Assembly (NCBI GenBank): GCA_002633005.1
Contig: NMRA01000359.1
Location: forward strand, 145,430 to 209,429
Direction of reading: 5' to 3'
Length of the DNA: 64,000 bases
Origin: Phoronis australis
Lineage: Eukaryota > Phoronida > Phoronidae
Below, in pieces: positions 28,301 through 37,003 of the stretch. The notes beneath the pieces were generated by a model. The model did not search any database, was not told the DNA's origin, and saw only the letters and a list, made by a program, of their open reading frames with translations. The translations under genes and the position numbers were made by a program. Positions within the stretch are counted from its first letter, which is position 1. The number at the start of each line of letters is the position of its first letter.

Positions 28301-31300
28301 AGTCTCATTGTTACTAACGTCACAAATGATGTCACATAAATGAAACTTCTGCTAATTTCTCGTCGCACCACGTACGCATTTATAGACAATGAATTATTTA
28401 TAAACANCGGATTATGGGGCTCAAAGCACGTGTGTTGGCACTCGTAGACAAAGGTTTCTGTGATACTACAACAGGCTAATACTGGAATGATTTAAATCCA
28501 CGTTAGCATGTCTAATAAATTCAGAAACAACCAGCGCAATGTTCGGTCTCCAGTACTCTCGCCAGTTGACAGTCGAGTATGTTCGATTGGCTGTGTTACT
28601 GAAGTCAGTTCAATTTCAGAGACGTTTTATGGACGGACGATTAATTGTTTTTAAACTTGTATGTTAATTCATTAGATTTGTATTTAGTAAATATGTTCTA
28701 AGCAATCCAGTTAGTGATTAGCGTAACGAAGTGTGGCTAATTTGGCTAACTTCTAAAAAAGTTATGAAACACATAATAGCTTCAAAGTTCAACGATAAAG
28801 CTTGTCATATGGTATAGTATATCATTGGTCTGGAAACAATGGAGTACTGCTAGTCATCTACCACGTGGCTCGAAGTGTTACAAGACGATATTTTACAGCA
28901 AATCATCAGGTCTCATTGTTACTAACGTCACAAATGATGTCACATAAATGAAACTTCTGCTAATTTCTCGTCGCACCACGTACGCATTTATAGACAATGA
29001 ATTATTTATAAACAATTTCCCTATTTTCTTAACTCTTGGTAAACAACTCCAAATAGCATTAATGATTAATCAGAGACACTGGGACGGGAAAGCCGAGAGT
29101 AGGCACGCGCTACCTTTTCTTATCAACTGTCCTGATAACCCAGAAGAGGTGTACCAATGTCAATTTCTTTGTCAACAATTTGTTTGACATAGATTTCGTC
29201 AAGGTATAGCTTCTTTTCATTTCGATCTCGGCGCTTTTTTCTTTCTATGAAAAATGAAGAAGTGTACTCAGCATGTTTACATTCGGGGTGACACTGCTAC
29301 ATGTACAACTGCGCAAGCTTACTACCAGTAAAATCCCGCCAATTTTAAACACAATGTGGCCGACTCGTGAAATGCTATTTTTTCATGTTAACAAACGATA
29401 AGTAGCACAATATAAATTATATAACATTTTTAGATATCCACCCTCAGACAATAATTGTGGGAAATTGTTGGCGTTCATAACTATGGTTGAAGACTTTGAC
29501 AATGAAATTAGACCAATTTTGAAAAATCATTTTCGAGATTGTTGATAATTTACTGTACATTCATCAGAGTCCGTGAACAAAAACTTCAGTCGAGACTCGA
29601 TTATAGAAATGACTGACGAATGACATCAATCGGGCGATTTTCAAGATGAGTTTCAAGATGAATTTCGAGTAAAGTTTGGTGGCAAATAACATGTCATGTG
29701 TAACCAATGTACTCAATGACTGTAATGTCTGCATTTGATGTCGATGCTACATTGATCGATCAAGCCTATCGAATGTTTGATGAATGAGGGTGCCTGGCAA
29801 TTTATGCCAACGTGAGAAGAAAATTTCTGTCATGCAACGCAAATAACAATGTCTTGTTTGACAGCGTCCACCAAATGCTGAACTATCTCTCCAGCATAAA
29901 AAATTATGTTCCTTGTAACAACGAGTTATTTTGGCATTTGCTATAAGCCTATCGTCTATAAGATATTCTATGCAAAGGCGCATTTTTTTCTAACAACCTT
30001 ATTACATTTAGTGTGGCTACAGGTCAGTTGCTGAGAAGTACACGTTGTCGACTTTTAGCTCTACGCTCAGACATTTAATTAGAAATGTGAGCGCCATCTT
30101 TTCAATGTCTCGACTGAGTCATGTACATCAACTGTCAACAAGGTGACGTCACTGTCTGATAACCTGGCAATATACGGTAGGTGAGCTAAAGGCACGTGAT
30201 CTTGCTTATCTTCAATTGAATTTTTCAATGCGTATATACAATCCAATGTATTCGACCTTGAGGCAAAAAGGATGATCTGAACTTTGGTGACGAATGTGTC
30301 CTTTTTCAAATGCGTCTAAAAACGGGACAGAAACTTGAGAGATATTCACACTTGGTTATTTGACTGATCAATAAGCAAGTTTATATACTATAGATTACAA
30401 TTTCTGAAAGTAGGAAGTCTGCAGAATTAGATTTTTGACCTCATACCAATCTCAGTGCCATTAACTGAGTCACACTTAATTAAGTTCAGCAACATATAAA
30501 GGTACTACCATAGCAAAATACCCGGGTATCAAAACAAGATTAAAATCGTTTGATTTTCATGTTTAAGGTTAAATCTCAAAAAACAGTCTTCTAAATTTCG
30601 TTTTTGTTTTTTTTTTCATGCAAGTCTTGATTTTCTTCAAAAAATCATGAAAGACATATTTCTTTATAGCCCCTCATGCAAAAACGGAACCTTTTAAAAT
30701 AATTAATAATTGTCTGTCGGAGAACAATGTATAATCTGAAAGTTTCGTATCGTCTGCTCCGCCATTTCTAAGATGTGATGTTCTGAATGTTCCTAAATTT
30801 CGACAATTTTTCCACATTTAAAATGAAACGAACGACGGAAGACATGTAAGTCAATGTGGGAACTACCAATGACATGTTGCACTGACGCACACACAAACAT
30901 ACTGCTGATTTCAGGTAAATCCAAATATCGCGTGCTAACAGACACCGGTACGACGGTTAACAAATTGCGGTTTGTCAAATCTTGCACCCCATCTGGAGGT
31001 GCAGTGTTTGAAAATTACGGTGACAAACCAGCAAATCAACTGCACAACGACGTATCAAACATATAGACTGAGTTTATTTCGTAATACATATAAGATGTCA
31101 ATATCGAACTATGCACCAAAAAGACAATGAATAATCTCGGCTCGTGACCCACTTATGACTTATTATGCCGGCTACAGCGTAAATGCGTCGCTCATGAGGT
31201 GCGACGACGCAGCATGAGACAGCACCTTGTCTTACAGCACGAGAGAAAAATCTACAACCCACAAGTATATTGTTAATAAAATATTCAGCAAACGAATTTT

Positions 31301-31380
31301 TTACCTCCAGCGGTGCCTTGCCTTGGTACAGCTAAGAAAACCACGAGAATAGTATACAATGACATCGTTCCCTCCGCCAT
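759..31380 (-). CDS. Mesh/SUSD2-like transmembrane junction protein (20 exons)
   Basis: Twenty exons join in frame into 1239 residues. Exons (high to low): 31305-31380, 24408-24523, 23953-24126, 22721-22873, 22131-22274, 21712-21883, 21097-21199, 19859-20007, 19163-19311, 18570-18730, 17139-17420, 16218-16486, 15331-15468, 13475-13657, 12954-13090, 12450-12573, 12013-12276, 11555-11746, 1740-1899, 759-1332. All borders are GT-AG and all phases match. Domains: signal peptide (1-25), NIDO (about 105-278), E-set-like region (about 279-400), AMOP (about 470-645), VWD (about 650-830), sushi (about 935-995), one membrane helix (1015-1037), cytoplasmic tail of about 200 residues. This order is that of Drosophila Mesh, a smooth septate junction protein, and resembles vertebrate SUSD2 and MUC4, so an epithelial surface role is inferred. 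Exon 10 could start at 18718 instead (four residues fewer). The last two exons have a second copy at 2516-3656, probably an unmerged allele. Orthology to Mesh rather than SUSD2 is not proven. Confidence 0.9.
1740..1899 (-). CDS. mesh-like exon 19: juxtamembrane and transmembrane helix (copy 1)
   Basis: After a short Thr/Gly-rich stalk the exon encodes a hydrophobic helix beginning AGIAIGVILILAVIAVVLVY, followed by the stop-transfer sequence RKRQTQQKQ, so the C-terminus is cytoplasmic. Acceptor ttttgcag and donor GGAAG/gtaacg are visible. A near-identical copy is at 3497-3656. Confidence 0.85.
1971..2136. mobile_element. Short inverted-repeat element of the GGCGGATCCA family (copy 1)
   Basis: Starts AGGCGGATCCAGTGGGGG and ends with the complementary CCTGGATCCGCCCC. 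The interior is a run of C and T with no ORF. Similar ends recur at 3730, 13294 and 49854, so this is a non-autonomous dispersed repeat (MITE-like). Confidence 0.7.
2448..2448. other. Assembly gap (single n)
   Basis: Contig join. Duplicated flanks indicate an unmerged haplotype overlap. Confidence 0.9.
2516..3089 (-). CDS. Second copy of the mesh-like cytoplasmic-tail exon
   Basis: Offset 1757 from 759-1332. The protein differs only near the C-terminus (SVEYSNA here, SVECTNA in copy 1). The open frame and acceptor are intact. This copy is on the contig that continues to the rest of the gene, so it may be the one correctly linked to exons 1-18. Confidence 0.75.
3497..3656 (-). CDS. Second copy of the mesh-like transmembrane exon
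   Basis: Offset 1757 from the exon at 1740-1899 and nearly identical, with a few substitutions (for example Gly-Thr-Glu-Glu becomes Glu-Thr-Glu-Ala in the stalk). The splice borders are intact, so it could serve as exon 19 equally well. Because the copy boundaries sit at the 'n' at 2448, I read it as the other allele, not a second gene. Confidence 0.75.
3730..3893. mobile_element. GGCGGATCCA-family element (copy 2, allelic to copy 1)
   Basis: Same ends and interior as 1971-2136, in the duplicated allele, with a slightly different poly-C length and right end (TGGGTCCGCCCC). Confidence 0.7.
4207..8192. other. Mesh-like intron 18, proximal part
   Basis: About 4 kb with no supported gene. It holds a pyrimidine tract near 4240-4280. 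Short open frames occur (for example 5374-5661 and 6316-6501 on plus), but they show no family signature or splice context and are treated as chance. Confidence 0.5.
8193..8602. mobile_element. Foldback element with perfect 32-bp terminal inverted repeats
   Basis: Positions 8193-8224 and 8571-8602 are exact reverse complements. Inside, 8255-8435 is a degenerate tandem array of a 20-25 bp unit around CTTTTGCTTAATCTACG, and the right arm (about 8505-8570) carries the inverse of the left subterminal sequence. The middle is single copy. No ORF is convincing, so this is probably a non-autonomous foldback or MITE-type transposon. Confidence 0.8.
8750..8823. mobile_element. Small G/C-run inverted-repeat element
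   Basis: Ends GCGGCGCA and TGCGCCGC flank runs of G and then C. It resembles the other G/C-run elements in composition, but the ends differ. Confidence 0.4.
8980..9172. repeat. Left arm of a long imperfect inverted repeat
   Basis: Matches the reverse complement of 9945-10145, including a segment around TTAGTGGACTTTTGTCTCG, with moderate divergence and indels. Confidence 0.75.
9258..9399. repeat. Direct repeat copy 1 (about 140 bp)
   Basis: Shares GGCCAATC, GTTGATTTGACCG and surrounding sequence in the same orientation with 10267-10414. Lies between the arms of the inverted repeat. Confidence 0.7.
9945..10145. repeat. Right arm of the inverted repeat
   Basis: Inverted partner of 8980-9172. 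It ends in a C run and a CTGGCTGCGCGCATG stretch, mirroring the left end (ATGCGCGTACCCAGGC). Confidence 0.75.
10267..10414. repeat. Direct repeat copy 2 (about 148 bp)
   Basis: Diverged direct copy of 9258-9399, just outside the right arm at 9945-10145. The mixture of direct and inverted copies suggests nested or rearranged transposon pieces. Confidence 0.7.
10415..11554. other. Mesh-like intron 18, distal part
   Basis: About 1.1 kb up to the sushi exon donor. No coding or repeat structure that I can support. Confidence 0.5.
11555..11746 (-). CDS. mesh-like exon 18: sushi (CCP) domain
   Basis: One symmetrical phase 1-1 exon encodes a single sushi module of about 60 residues with four cysteines (SCGAL, TGCEQGYVLSG, YQCIKD, ADCKL) and the Trp before the last Cys (VSWNRK). 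The phase joins exactly to the membrane-helix exon about 8-10 kb away, forming Ala at the junction. Confidence 0.92.
12013..15468 (-). CDS. mesh-like exons 13-17: von Willebrand factor type D domain
   Basis: Exons 15331-15468, 13475-13657, 12954-13090, 12450-12573 and 12013-12276 encode about residues 650-931. The domain opens with GDPHFTTFDNFTYTFNGKG and a GRFEEP motif. It continues through FNGGSARRFGG, then GLFGSWDDDAANDLKARNG, and closes with FNDTTFEP and CIFDYRATGNEDVA, typical of the region after VWD in SUSD2 and Mesh. GDPH is the motif at which several VWD proteins cut themselves between Asp and Pro. Confidence 0.92.
13294..13451. mobile_element. GGCGGATC-family inverted-repeat element (copy 3)
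   Basis: Starts AGTGGCGGATCTAG and ends TGGATCCGTCCCTG, with an interior of G runs then C runs. It is inside mesh-like intron 14, between exons 15 and 14. Confidence 0.75.
13658..15330. other. Mesh-like intron 13
   Basis: Contains the gap at 14014, two direct 34-bp near-repeats around CCGAGCCACT near 14694 and 14760, and a CRE-like TGACGTCA at about 15139. No coding sequence recognised. Confidence 0.5.
14014..14014. other. Assembly gap (single n) in mesh-like intron 13
   Basis: Single n. I saw no duplicated flank here, so real sequence may be missing. Confidence 0.8.
15682..15762. mobile_element. Degenerate copy of the GTTCAGTAACGCT element
   Basis: Left end GTTCAGTAACGCTGGGACCTC matches the elements at 26372 and 47383, and an internal GTGCGTGATTTTGGCTAGA matches the 47383 copy. 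The right end has decayed. Confidence 0.5.
16218..17420 (-). CDS. mesh-like exons 11-12: AMOP domain
   Basis: Exons 17139-17420 and 16218-16486 encode about residues 466-650. Visible signatures are IPLGWYMNSRL, then CPCTLSQARADLGRW, DPSCN, CFYHKGARHCVRSV, and across the intron SGAGNQCCY, TPDRGYY and HWLEDVIPYYYCC. These match the adhesion-associated AMOP domain of MUC4, SUSD2, ISM1 and Mesh, including the paired cysteines. The two exons join in phase 2. Confidence 0.93.
17421..18569. other. Mesh-like intron 10
   Basis: No gene or repeat recognised. The minus-strand frame at 18188-18388 has no splice support and is judged random. Confidence 0.5.
18570..21199 (-). CDS. mesh-like exons 7-10: E-set (IPT-like) and linker block
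   Basis: Exons 21097-21199, 19859-20007, 19163-19311 and 18570-18730 encode about residues 279-466. Exon 7 has YGGEDLYVSGPC, the first strand of the Ig-like fold seen between NIDO and AMOP in this family; exon 8 has KIRCVPPKF and VSVELSLDGGKSW. Exon 9 must end at the gtacgt after Gly-Val at 19163, because the frame stops two codons later. Exon 10 is inferred from phase and from family-like residues (GVYNRQFSFDV and ELGVIEVACSS). Its acceptor is either before 18730 or before 18718; both keep phase 0. Confidence 0.8.
20972..21022. repeat. Dinucleotide microsatellite broken by a gap
   Basis: CA/CG-type repeats, then n, then a run of TG. It lies in mesh-like intron 7, immediately before exon 7 on the minus strand. 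Confidence 0.9.
20998..20998. other. Assembly gap (single n) inside a dinucleotide repeat
   Basis: The gap lies between CA/CG-type and TG-type dinucleotide runs, so the contigs probably broke at the microsatellite. Confidence 0.8.
21712..24523 (-). CDS. mesh-like exons 2-6: NIDO domain block
   Basis: Exons 24408-24523, 23953-24126, 22721-22873, 22131-22274 and 21712-21883 encode about residues 26-278. The strand starts FGKKYNRVK, then VSTNGFVIFGDGS, then a LAPYYAR segment, and ends with AGFNLGNGRGWVSLPYSG and a RFVYSIGG motif followed by Cys. These are the hallmarks of the NIDO domain shared by nidogen, MUC4, alpha-tectorin and Mesh. Exons 3, 4 and 5 are all multiples of three in phase 0 (174, 153 and 144 bases). 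Confidence 0.9.
24160..24290. repeat. TCA/TCG-rich low-complexity stretch
   Basis: A run of imperfect TCA and TCG trinucleotides in mesh-like intron 2. Probably simple repeat, not coding. Confidence 0.6.
25421..25800 (-). mobile_element. LINE 3' fragment with the C-terminal zinc-knuckle region of a reverse transcriptase ORF
   Basis: The minus-strand frame at 25519-25767 encodes CFFCNMNYVEDELHFVLVC and ends FALYLATVR before a stop. The Cys-x2-Cys...His...Cys arrangement and the surrounding residues are typical of the C-terminus of non-LTR retrotransposon polyproteins in marine invertebrates. Beyond the stop, the strand continues through a short 3' tail with AATAAAG (25425-25431). Only the last part remains, so it is a dead 5'-truncated copy. 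It lies in the same orientation as the host gene, in mesh-like intron 1. Confidence 0.75.
26372..27568. mobile_element. Inverted-repeat element carrying a LINE fragment
   Basis: Left end CGTTCAGTAGCGCTGGGACCT (26372-26392) and right end at 27548-27568 are complementary with four mismatches over 21 bp. The same end sequence bounds the short element at 47383-47495. Between the ends lies a LINE 3' fragment at about 26590-27460, so either a LINE inserted into the element or two element copies happen to flank it. Confidence 0.55.
26614..27144 (+). pseudogene. LINE reverse transcriptase C-terminal fragment
   Basis: The open frame of 176 residues contains KLRWFQFRLSHRIISWNSSL, then IGISSSPLCTFCKSETETL and LHLYTGN, the pattern of the zf-RVT-like region at the C-terminus of L1/Tx1-type LINE ORF2 proteins. 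The catalytic reverse transcriptase part is missing, so the copy is 5'-truncated. The 3' flank runs to a GAATAAAAAAAG tail near 27455. It is antisense to the mesh-like gene. Confidence 0.75.
27800..28406. repeat. Allelic-looking overlap, copy A (607 bp)
   Basis: Repeated at 28408-29014 with about eight substitutions and no size change. Both copies touch the n at 28407. No gene inside. Confidence 0.9.
28407..28407. other. Assembly gap (single n) between near-identical 607-bp blocks
   Basis: Contig join with flanking duplication, 27800-28406 and 28408-29014. Confidence 0.9.
28408..29014. repeat. Allelic-looking overlap, copy B (607 bp)
   Basis: Partner of 27800-28406, exactly 608 bp away. Confidence 0.9.
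29015..31304. other. Mesh-like intron 1, 5' part
   Basis: About 2.3 kb without a supported gene or repeat. Confidence 0.5.
31305..31380 (-). CDS. mesh-like exon 1: start codon and signal peptide
   Basis: The exon encodes 25 residues plus one base. The start is MAEGTMSLYTILVVFLAV, a short polar N-terminus followed by a hydrophobic core, as expected for a signal peptide, with a likely cleavage near the final Gly-Thr-Ala-Gly. The donor is GGAG followed by gtaaaa. A second in-frame Met at residue 6 is an alternative start. Phase 1 fits exon 2 at 24523, across a 6.8-kb intron. Confidence 0.85.
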
Positions 31381-31428
31381 GACAGTCACTATTACCGCCA
31401 AAGTTTGCCAGTGTACACACTAGGTAAC

Positions 31429-31472
31429 TGATAAATACGTCTGGATTAATGATAACAAATTTTGTATTTATC
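31429..31472. promoter_or_regulatory. Cluster of three GATA-type sites upstream of the mesh-like start
   Basis: TGATAA at 31429, GATAA at 31451 and the complement TTATC at 31468 fall within 44 bp, about 50-90 bp upstream of the start codon at 31380. GATA factors drive endoderm and gut genes in animals, and Mesh is a gut septate junction protein in insects. The regulatory role is an inference; the sites are short. Confidence 0.35.
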
Positions 31473-34400
31473 TAGTTGGCTCGCCTTAACAAATGGGTGA
31501 GTCATTATCTGTACCTACAACGGTGTTGTGTAGGTAGAAAAGACAATACGATGACCTAATGTTAATGAACTTTTATTTCTAATAATGCTTTTATACTGGA
31601 TAGACAAAGCTCGTAAAGTACACACAAGCAGACGTCAAATTTATGTTGACCTATAAAACGATAAACGGCGACAAGCGTTCGTTAATAGTACAATAATTTT
31701 TTTTTAGTTTAATTGCTTGGCACTAAACTACGGTATATCATTCGACAACAGGCTCATCTTTCTCATCTTTAAATGTAGTGATTATAAGTGAGCTAGGTTA
31801 TGATGCATAAAACAGTTACAGGTATAAATGACTAGTGGTTGGTTGCGTTAGCGTTCGATACTGTATATTAGTCCCGTGCCCACGGAGACAAATGTCAAAT
31901 CGTCTACAAACTGAGCGAACATTCAAAAAATTGATTGACTACGAAAAGGTGTTACAAACTTTCCTGGCATTAGTGGTGACGCGTTAATAATTGAATGCGT
32001 TATTCACATACCCTACACTCCCTCCCTCCCCCTGTGTTGATGACCGGAGTGCTCCAGGCGTGGGAGGAGATAGGAGAAATAAGATTTATCGTCGAATCTA
32101 AAATATCCCGAAGGCGGCGGTGGTCTAACTTTCAACACTTGGGATCGTACGTTGGACATTGCAGTAGAAATACCATTTCGAAAAATGGCGAGTATGCACT
32201 GTTTGATCTCCCGGTACAGTGTGGGTAATAAAAAAATTATAACCAAGAAAAATTGATAAGCTGTGGCACCAAATTTCAGAGTTGTATTTTGAGCCTTTGC
32301 AGAGTAATGATGCCAAAAAATTAGTTGAATGGATTTTGAGTTGAGCTGGAGAATAAAATACTCCACGCAAAGACTAAAAACGTTTTACTTTTTTATTTTT
32401 GCCGTGCATCACTTCTAGACACGATGCCCGAACAGCCTAAAATTGAGAGTACATTGGAAAAAACATCAGTTTTTGCATTCACTGGATGGCCGGTGAAATT
32501 CTGTTTCTTTTGAAGGTTTTTCATTTAATAACGAAGAGCGTAATTTTTGAGAGACTAGCTTTTATGATCACAAATACCGTGACGAGAGTTTTTGTGCCGG
32601 TTTCGTGGAGATTATCTGTAGCCAACAGCAAAGACGGATTTGAAGGTCCATAAAGTATTAGCAACTGTGAAGTTTCTGATACCAACACGTTGCAGGTTAA
32701 ACTTACCATTCGAATGCGTCAAAATTCACGTTACAACACCTCAATTCTGATTTTTGGAAATGGTTCCCACTCCTCCTTTTGGATACCGTGATTCTCGTAT
32801 TGTTTACGGGTACTCTCTTAGTAAGGCGTTTGACACTGGAACAAGGGATTTTAAAGAATGGATGGTGTGGTTCACGTGTCCCTCAGCCGTTTTGAAGGTT
32901 GTGTATGAGAAACCTTAGGCTTGTGAAGGGTTCGGTGCTTTCTGATTTTCGTGTTGTAGGCTATATGTCTGCAAAAATTGTCCTATGTTTCAACTCATAA
33001 TTTTCGTTCATAACTGGGGCCTATAAACTCATCTTGCTACGAAATTGATGCTTTGATGCAGGTTGAAATTCCAGACGGCAATATAGGCCCCCTAGGGCCT
33101 ATCATTATTCGACTCCCTGGTAATCAACAAAGTCTTGAATTTTGGCGTTGGTTGCTGAAATTCTTACAGAAGTCCTGAACTGTATTCCCTGTGCCCAAGA
33201 CAGTCGCAAGAAAACCTTGTGTGATATCGCTTGTAGTCGTATCGCGAAAATTTGCATGATCTCATATCTAGGAAACACAGCCCTGCAGTGAGGTACGCCT
33301 ACCCAGTGTTTTAACATCCTCATTTGGAGAGGGAGGCTACGTTAACAATCTGGAAAAGTTGTTGTTGATTTGAGTTGTTTTAACCATCCTGAGGCAGATT
33401 TAAATTCATTTTGGGAACACGTAATTGACTCATGCAACAGATTAAATATTATCGTTGACTGTCGATAGAGGTCAGGAGGTAACCACTATGACAGCGCCAT
33501 CTATCGTTGAACAAATAGCAGACGACTTTTCGACCACTTAAAAAATGTCCACTTCTTTAGCCAGCGGCAACAGTTTTAAGTTGGACATCATATGTAGTAG
33601 TGCTCAGGAATTACAACAAGGTACTAGCGAAACGCATATGGGGTACAATTTTGTAAACTCACGCACGCGAGTTCTGGATTTCCGAGTGAGAAAATGAAAA
33701 ATCCAAACTTGGTCAGTTGGTCCGAGCAGAGGCAGACGAGAAGTAGGCCTACTTGACAGTGACAACTATCCCACTCTTAGCGAGACCGTGCACCTCTCTG
33801 AATTTTTTCCTGCGTCCCACCACAGAAGAAGAATGACCAGCTCTTTTTCACTCGCCACGAAATTTACGTATTAGGCCTAACGCAAAGTTTTTTTCCTTTT
33901 TTGTGATTTGTCACATTGTGTAGCCTAATCCCGTTCTGCGTTGTCACGAAGTCGAAGGTATTAGTCTGTGCTGGCCAGATTATCTATTGATCAAAGTAAA
34001 CTGTAGCTTATCTTAGGGCCCCTGTACAAACTATGGGCCCCACCTCGAAGCCAACTAGTGCGCGAGAAGGCACATTAAGTGAAAACCCTGTCGCCGGGGT
34101 TAGCTTAAAAATTATGATGACCCGGGGTAAAAAATCGAGGCTTTTAAAAATTGTCAGGGGTCCTAAACCTAGACTCTTTGTTGCCCATGGACCCTAGATA
34201 CCTTAATCTGACATTGGTCAGTCATGATATATTTGCTATACACCGGTGAACTCGACTTATAAAGCACAAAATATTTTGCAGAAAGAAACTGCCTTGAAAA
34301 GAAACTCAACGACCTTAGACAAAAGCGCCATGGTCTTGAAACAACAGCTAACACGAGTAAGCTCGCCGTTCGTTACGATTTCTGTTACATCTAGCTCCTT

Positions 34401-37003
34401 GAGAATTTTAACTTAACGTGATCTGGAGTTCCTACAGTGAATGAAAACGAGACTGACACAAGATTCTTACCAGTGGTTTATTTTGAAAGGAACTGGCATT
34501 TAGCCTACGATTTTAGTTAACGGTATTACCATAGAATACGTGTATTACTATTCACAAAGAACAAGAAGAGAATAATTCGAAAGTGTATTTTCTCCAGTTT
34601 CAGGGAAATTAAACCAGGCCTCTGATACCAACAACAAAATGTTAGGTAGGTATCCGTGGACTTAATATTCTGCTCAGTAAAGATTCACTCACTGTGACCC
34701 GAATTCAAGAACTGTCTGGGAATGTAAATTTCACTTGACCCGGAGGACTTTTGTCTAGCTAGTGAAATACGAAAAAAAAATGTACAGATGGCCTTCAACA
34801 GGTACAGTAAACTTAAATGAGGTTTTCAACTGGCCACCAATCACTCATCTTCGGACTGAAAAATATTGAGACATTTAGTAGAATGGAAGCCTCATGAAGC
34901 AATGTATTAGTCAACTTGTGCACAGGTCGCCAAATCTTACCAATTCCCCCACCGACACAAGTTTCACATTTCCAACATTCGTCAACGGCAGATTTCACAC
35001 CGTTACCCCTGTAACCAAGGCCGTTCATCGAATTCTGTTTCGTCGTTTTTGGCATCGTGCTATGCTCTTTCCTTCATCGGAAATTTATCCAGTGTATATC
35101 TTATTGGGATGCCATGACATGGATGACTGTACATTGTTACGAACATTGTGGTTTTGTGTTCAGTATGCTTGTATTCTAACAAATTCCAGAGACCTTAAAA
35201 GTGGCGCGTCACAAAGCCGATCAAGCTCAGGAGCAATCAAACAGGTGAATTAACAACTTTTTTTTATACAGTGGGTAAAACTACATGTATAGCTAGAGGC
35301 TGCGTGAAATACTTGTGATGAGTTCGAACTTAACGTTCCGACACAAACTGAGTTCGTTTTAGCAGGTTATGTGTGCTTTGTCGCGTTGCAAAAATAACAA
35401 AAACATGACCGATAAAAACACCGGTCTGTCTAAAATGAAATTGATAACGCAGGAAGGATTTGCACAGCAAGGGCAGGTATAAGCCAACCTAAAAAGGGTA
35501 CTCCCCGGCTTTGAGCTCTGCTCCGTAGGCGTACGAAGCGTCGAGCAGGGGAACGAATCCCCACCCAGGTACAATGTTGGGAGGTGGAGACAGGTCCAGC
35601 GGCCGGCCTCAGTAATGAGAAAAAGGGACTTATGGAGGGTAAGGCATCTGCCTATAGTGGTTAATAACTCTATACTGGAAAATTTCCCAATATGTATAAG
35701 AAAATGCAACTTGGCCTGATTTTTTTTCTAAATGCAGTCCATTGAATTAAACCACACCCATTCAATGCACAATGTTCACGTAAAGAAGAAACTGTCCCAC
35801 TCAATAAAGTTGTCGTTGGTGCATGCCTATTGGCAGATTGTCCATAAAGCTAATAAGGTACAGCTAACAGAGGGCCTCCCGAGTAAAGCTAGTTGGATCA
35901 CACCGTACTTTTCTTGGTGATATCTCGCGAAGACTTGTTTCTACGCGTCTATGGAACGCACCCCACTGGATTGCCCTCTCATTTCTACAAGGACATCTCA
36001 ACCGTTGTAACTACCGGGAGTACTGAGCTAGTCGAAAATTTTGACGACCGAGGAAGGGATGTTGGGGGTAGATCAAAAATTGTAGCGACCGGGAGATGCC
36101 TTGAAATATGTGATGACCAGTGCTTCTACTGACCTATGAGCAACCTTAATCCGGCACGTGCGCACTGGCCTGTCAAACTCGTCTGGTTACGCAACTGAAA
36201 GTACAATTTAATGACTATAGTTTCCTAATTTTATTATCAACCTTCCGCTCTTAGGCCTATCTGCAAAGTCTAGTACAGTCCAGGGAAGTATTTCTCAGGG
36301 ATGTGCGTTTACTTTCGAATGAAACCATTTTGTCTACTAAAGCTCCCTGGAACGACAAAAACAGACTAAATTGCATTATTCAAAGTGGTTTTCTGCCACT
36401 GAACCAGAATTCAACGTGTCCACCACTTATTTATAAGGTTTGCTGAATTTCTGTTCATGTCAAAGCCTTTTCCTTTTAATTTCAAATTTAAAAAACGATC
36501 TGTCAGCAGCTCGTCACTTGTTGATTTTTCTCCCACAAGACAAAGCCCGCCTCCTTATTTGGTATGACAAGACATAGACGTAGCACGTTTCGCTCATTCG
36601 TTTTTTAGTGTGACATCATTTTGACGTTTTGGACCCAGTCAATTACTATTAAAATTCTAAAATTAAAAACAGTCGTAAGCGCTAGGCTAGATTTAGGCCT
36701 AAGTACCTCTGTAACTTATTAATAACTTGGAAGTTATTACTTGAACTGGTCAATCTTAATCCTTCTCAACTCCCCGAGAGCATACAACGGGTGCAACCGT
36801 TGTCGGACTAAACCGGTTAATCCAAACCCATATGTTTGCAAAATAATTCAAATGCTTAACTGCCCCGTGATTACCTAAATCGGAAAAATCCAAGACCTAC
36901 AAAATGTTTTGAAAATGTGACGTGTCAGTCCATTTCCAGCAATATTTGTGGGTCCAAATCGCGTCACAGTTGTGGTAGATAGGTCATCACTAAACATTCG
37001 AAT
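31473..37003. other. Intergenic region between the mesh-like gene and the coiled-coil gene
   Basis: About 5.5 kb with no gene that I can support. It has four TAGGCCTA octamers (33744, 33872, 36252, 36694), a CTCF-core-like AGATGGCGCT on the minus strand at 33492-33501, and a possible isolated Cys-rich exon on minus near 34937-35006 (see findings). Confidence 0.5.
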
